From positions 1 to 8,894 of the forward strand of contig JAUMYR010000117.1 in NCBI GenBank assembly GCA_030528545.1: DNA of 8,894 nucleotides, in the 5' to 3' direction. The DNA comes from Propionibacteriaceae bacterium (GTDB taxonomy: Bacteria; Actinomycetota; Actinomycetes; Propionibacteriales; Propionibacteriaceae). Below the pieces are notes generated by a model, which did no database searches, was not told where the DNA came from, and saw only the letters and a program-made list of their open reading frames with translations. Both the position numbers and the translations under genes were made by a program. Positions 6,837-8,894 of the stretch are shown here, in pieces (positions within the stretch are counted from its first letter, which is position 1; the number at the start of each line of letters is the position of its first letter).

Positions 6837-7817
6837 CTAGAAGAGGCCCGGTTCCTGGAGAGGGGGAGCGTAAGCCGGGTCGACGCCGTTGAACAGCTTC
6901 GAGATCGACTTGCCGTGGTGGATACAGTTGATCGCGTCGGCGAAGAGCCGGGCGACGGAGCGCACCTCCAGCTCGGGCCATCCGGCCGGGGCCGGGACCG
7001 TGTTGGTGGTGACCACCTCGGTAATCATGTGGTGCTGCCGCAGCCGCTCGACTGCCTTGCCAGCGAACAGCCCATGGGTGCAGGCGACGGACGCGCCCGT
7101 GCAGCCGAAGTCGCGCAGGCGGTCCATGAGCTCAATGACCGAGCCGCCCGTGGCGATCTCGTCGTCGAGGACGATGGCTCGTTTGCCATAGACATCGCCG
7201 ACGATGGAGTCGATGACCACCTTGTCGTCGGCCAGACGTTTCTTCGACCCCGCGGCCACCGGTAGGTTCAGCAAGCGAGCGAACACCGTCGCCTCTTTCG
7301 CGTTGCCCAGATCGGGCGAGATAACGACGGTGTTCGAGTTGTCCTGGCCGCGGTAGTGATCGGCGAGGACCCCGATCGCGGTCAAGTGATCGACCGGCAC
7401 CGAGAAGAACCCGTGTACCTGTGGCGCGTGGAGCGCCATCGTGAGCACCCGGTGAACCCCAGCGGTGGCCAGCAGATCGGCTACCAGCCGCCCGCCTAGC
7501 GAGATCCTCGATGCGTCCTTCTTGTCGGATCGCGCGTAGGCGTAGTGCGGGATGACTGCTGTGATCTGCGCTGCCGATGCCCCACGAGCGGCATCGATCA
7601 TGAGCAGCAGTTCCATGAGGTGCTCCTGCGTTGGAGGCACCAAAGGCTGGATGATGTAGACATCCCGCTGGCGACAGTTTGCCAACAGCTGAGTCTGTAG
7701 GCAGTCGTTGCTGAACCGTTTGATATCCACTCCGGAGCGGCGGACACCTAGCCGCTGACAGACCTCGTCAGCGAGGCTGGGATGAGCCGAACCGGAGAAT
7801 ACAACGATGTCCTTCAT
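6837..7817 (-). CDS. prs: Ribose-phosphate pyrophosphokinase, divergent paralogue type
   Basis: The enzyme makes PRPP from ribose 5-phosphate and ATP for nucleotide, His and Trp synthesis. The 326-aa length and these motifs support it: FSGSAHPSLADEV (7-19), IIQP...HLMELLLMIDA, YARSDKKD (94-101), LHAPQVHGFFSVPVDHL (129-145) with metal-binding His130, the flexible-loop KKR (192-194) and the PRPP loop VLDDEIATGGS (216-226). It differs from classical Prs in two places. MALH replaces MDLH/VDLH, so Ala128 stands where E. coli has the Asp before the metal-binding His. DDEIATGG replaces DDMIDTGG, so Ala222 stands for the usual Asp. ATG 7817 has GAAGGGA (7828-7822) upstream. The gene may be a second prs in the genome, with the housekeeping copy elsewhere; the window cannot show this. 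It lies 70 bases downstream of the small-peptide gene on the same strand. Confidence 0.9.
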   Translation of the reverse strand: MKDIVVFSGSAHPSLADEVCQRLGVRRSGVDIKRFSNDCLQTQLLANCRQRDVYIIQPLVPPTQEHLMELLLMIDAARGASAAQITAVIPHYAYARSDKKDASRISLGGRLVADLLATAGVHRVLTMALHAPQVHGFFSVPVDHLTAIGVLADHYRGQDNSNTVVISPDLGNAKEATVFARLLNLPVAAGSKKRLADDKVVIDSIVGDVYGKRAIVLDDEIATGGSVIELMDRLRDFGCTGASVACTHGLFAGKAVERLRQHHMITEVVTTNTVPAPAGWPELEVRSVARLFADAINCIHHGKSISKLFNGVDPAYAPPLQEPGLF

Positions 7818-7842
7818 GCCGTCCCTTCGTCAGGATGACATC

Positions 7843-7888
7843 AGCCTAGCGACACCGGCTGAGTCATGCCTTGGACGGCAGCTAGGCT
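7843..7888. repeat. Eight-base inverted repeat between the small-peptide gene and prs
   Basis: AGCCTAGC (7843-7850) and GCTAGGCT (7881-7888) are perfect inverted copies 30 bases apart. Inside lies a smaller pair, TGCC-N6-GGCA. The right arm touches the stop codon of the peptide gene, and the left arm contains a minus-strand -10-like TAGGCT 26 bases before the prs start codon. It may be a branched terminator/attenuator between the two genes or two operator half-sites over the prs promoter. Confidence 0.4.
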
Positions 7889-8052
7889 CAGCGACGGTAG
7901 TGTCCACCGCAGAACGGGAACGCAGGCCAGTGGCGGCAGAAGAAGGACTCCGGTGCGGTGGGCTGGGTCGGGGCCTGGGACGTCCCGGCGAGGGACGAGG
8001 GGATAACCGTCGAAGCGACAGCGAAAAGGGCCAGAATGAATGTGCGTAGCAT
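7888..8052 (-). CDS. Small secreted peptide with two cysteines, 54 aa
   Basis: This short gene has an ideal SD, AGGAGGT (8065-8059), six bases before ATG 8052. It encodes a classical signal peptide: MLRT, then a hydrophobic core FILALFAVASTVI (5-17), then a small-residue stretch with possible cleavage after SSLA (22) or TSQA (27). The remaining 27-32 residues start with a Pro/Thr-rich spacer (PTQPTAPES). They end in a compact aromatic and basic segment, FFCRHWPAFPFCGGHYRR, with Cys39 and Cys48 eight residues apart, able to form one disulfide outside the cell. I recognise no family. Secretion by Sec is inferred. The gene is divergent from a histidine kinase and upstream of prs. A longer minus-strand frame over the same DNA (7841-8128) has no SD and no protein-like composition. 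Alternatives are a metal-binding peptide, an antimicrobial or signalling peptide, or a spurious short frame. Confidence 0.62.
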   Translation of the reverse strand: MLRTFILALFAVASTVIPSSLAGTSQAPTQPTAPESFFCRHWPAFPFCGGHYRR

Positions 8053-8064
8053 GGCGATACCTCC

Positions 8065-8081
8065 TATCGTGTCTCACGATA
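8065..8081. promoter_or_regulatory. Palindrome abutting the SD of the small-peptide gene
   Basis: TATCGTG-TCT-CACGATA is a perfect inverted repeat with seven-base arms. Its last base overlaps the SD AGGAGGT of the peptide gene. A protein bound here would block either transcription or ribosome access, and as RNA it could form a hairpin next to the SD. Operator or leader hairpin cannot be distinguished from sequence alone. Confidence 0.55.
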
Positions 8082-8120
8082 TGGATCTCGCCACCGTCCC
8101 GGAGAAGCGGAATGAGGAAT

Positions 8121-8149
8121 CTAGACAAACGTCTAGGGAAACTGTAGAC
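8121..8149. promoter_or_regulatory. CTAGAC/GTCTAG palindrome plus a third half-site
   Basis: CTAGAC-AAAC-GTCTAG (8121-8136) is a perfect inverted repeat with a four-base centre. A third TAGAC half-site follows at 8145-8149, in the same orientation as the first and 23 bases from it. Its place midway between the two divergent genes suits a regulator acting on both, for example the response regulator partner of the histidine kinase. The regulator is not in the window. Confidence 0.45.
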
Positions 8150-8193
8150 GAAGGTGCAGGTCTCAGTGTGTATGGCCTAGAAAATCTTAGTTA

Positions 8194-8212
8194 TGTGCCG
8201 ATGATCGGCACA
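8194..8212. promoter_or_regulatory. Long perfect palindrome just upstream of the histidine kinase
   Basis: TGTGCCGAT-G-ATCGGCACA has nine-base arms around a single base and ends 21 bases before the kinase ATG. Alternative pairing exists: AGTGTGT (8165-8171) is the exact complement of ACACACT (8210-8216), which shares three bases with the palindrome. It may be an operator near the promoter or a leader hairpin close to the SD. Confidence 0.5.
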
Positions 8213-8233
8213 CACTTCTGAGGAAGGAGAGAG

Positions 8234-8894
8234 ATGCGATGGTCTGCCATGCCACCCGGGCGAGTGACCTCGCCCTTCCTGGCTCTTAGCCTGTTGGTAT
8301 TGGTTCTTGTCGTTTCCACAGCGATTGAGGACCAGCGCTACACCGCAGGAACTCTGCTTGAGTTGCTCGCCTGCGGTGCGGTGATGGCGACGTTGTACTA
8401 CCCGGTGATGGGTGCTGTAGCGTCAAGCTCGCTGCTGACTCTAGTACCATTGACCTCTGATGGCGGGACTGGCGTCGGAGCGTTCTCATCGTTGCTGGTC
8501 ATCTCACTGCTTGGCGCGGCGGGGTACAGATCGCTGCGATTGCTAATCAGCACTTGGGTGCTGATTCTGCTGATCTTGTGGACAACTCTCACTCTCAAGC
8601 CCGGTGAGTCGCTGTTTGCCTACTTGACAGCGTGGTCGGCCCTGGTGGCGGCTTCCTATGTGGTGGGTTCGCTGATCCACGCTTACACGGCACGTTCCAA
8701 GCAACTGATGACAACGCGCCTGGCCGACCAGCGCCGGGGCATCGCTAGAGACCTGCACGACACCGTGGCGCATTCGCTCTCGCTCATCGTCATGAGGGCG
8801 GAACAGGCTCGGCTCAGGGGTGAGGCGGACCCGGATGATCTTCAGTTCATCGCGGCGACGGCGGACCGGTCGATCCACGATCTGCGGGGCATGA
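8234..8894 (+). CDS. Membrane sensor histidine kinase, HisKA_3 family (cut by window edge)
   Basis: 220 codons are visible and the frame is open at the right edge. About five hydrophobic segments lie between residues 14 and 150 with only short loops, so the sensor is membrane-embedded without a large extracellular domain. A short linker (ARSKQLMTTRLADQRR) leads to the dimerisation/phospho-acceptor box RDLHDTVAHSLSLIV, with His175 as the predicted phosphorylated residue. This HDxxxHxL form is typical of kinases that pair with NarL/LuxR-type response regulators. The ATPase domain, and probably the regulator gene, lie beyond the window. ATG 8234 has GGAAGGAGA immediately upstream; ATG 8249 is a weaker alternative. 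Codon use (TTG, CTT, GTA, CTA, TCA, ACT) is visibly less GC-biased than in the left part of the window. It is divergent from the small secreted peptide gene. Confidence 0.92.
   Translation, partial: MRWSAMPPGRVTSPFLALSLLVLVLVVSTAIEDQRYTAGTLLELLACGAVMATLYYPVMGAVASSSLLTLVPLTSDGGTGVGAFSSLLVISLLGAAGYRSLRLLISTWVLILLILWTTLTLKPGESLFAYLTAWSALVAASYVVGSLIHAYTARSKQLMTTRLADQRRGIARDLHDTVAHSLSLIVMRAEQARLRGEADPDDLQFIAATADRSIHDLRGM

Noticed and set aside
7807..8049. Plus-strand 80-codon frame across the prs start
   Set aside because: It overlaps the start of prs antisense, has no SD and low-complexity composition.
7841..8128. 95-codon minus-strand frame overlapping the small-peptide gene
   Set aside because: No SD and an irregular His/Arg/Pro composition; the alternative frame has a perfect SD and a signal peptide.
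1..8894. tRNA, rRNA, CRISPR array, insertion sequence or attachment site
   Set aside because: I saw no cloverleaf-like segments, regularly spaced direct repeats, transposase motifs or terminal inverted repeats in the window.

Overview
The window is GC-rich DNA with strong Shine-Dalgarno sites, many GTG/ATG starts and little intergenic space in most of its length. The proteins (actinobacterial-style two-subunit 2-oxoacid dehydrogenase, type II citrate synthase, NarL-partner histidine kinase) point to a high-GC actinomycete. Something in or near the Propionibacteriales is a reasonable guess but is not proven by the sequence. Both ends of the window cut a gene.

Left part (1-2583, minus strand): a bkdA-bkdB-bkdC style operon, transcribed right to left. 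It encodes E1-alpha, E1-beta (overlapping E1-alpha at the stop/start) and the N-terminal lipoyl part of E2, which runs off the left edge. The complex oxidatively decarboxylates a 2-oxoacid to acyl-CoA; branched-chain substrates are most likely and pyruvate is possible. Just upstream of E1-alpha lies a striking operator array with two copies of TTACG-N4-CGTAA one base apart. A 297-bp divergent spacer then leads to citrate synthase (2881-4167, plus strand), which has its own promoter and a perfect SD. A conserved-looking 134-aa protein of unknown function follows it, ending in a hairpin that pairs only in plus-strand RNA.

Middle part (4724-6616, minus strand): an MFS transporter followed by a ThpR-type RNA 2',3'-cyclic phosphodiesterase, probably co-transcribed. 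A 220-bp non-coding stretch with two hairpin candidates separates them from an atypical ribose-phosphate pyrophosphokinase (6837-7817, minus strand). This enzyme carries Ala where the classical enzymes have a conserved Asp next to the metal-binding His.

Right part (7818-8894): a 54-codon gene for a small secreted two-cysteine peptide (7888-8052, minus strand), with a signal peptide and a perfect SD. It is divergent from a membrane histidine kinase of the HisKA_3 family (8234 onward, plus strand, cut by the edge). The 181 bp between them hold three separate perfect palindromes. This peptide/kinase/palindrome cluster is the least explained and most interesting part of the window. A plausible but untested reading is a two-component system that controls, or senses, the secreted peptide.
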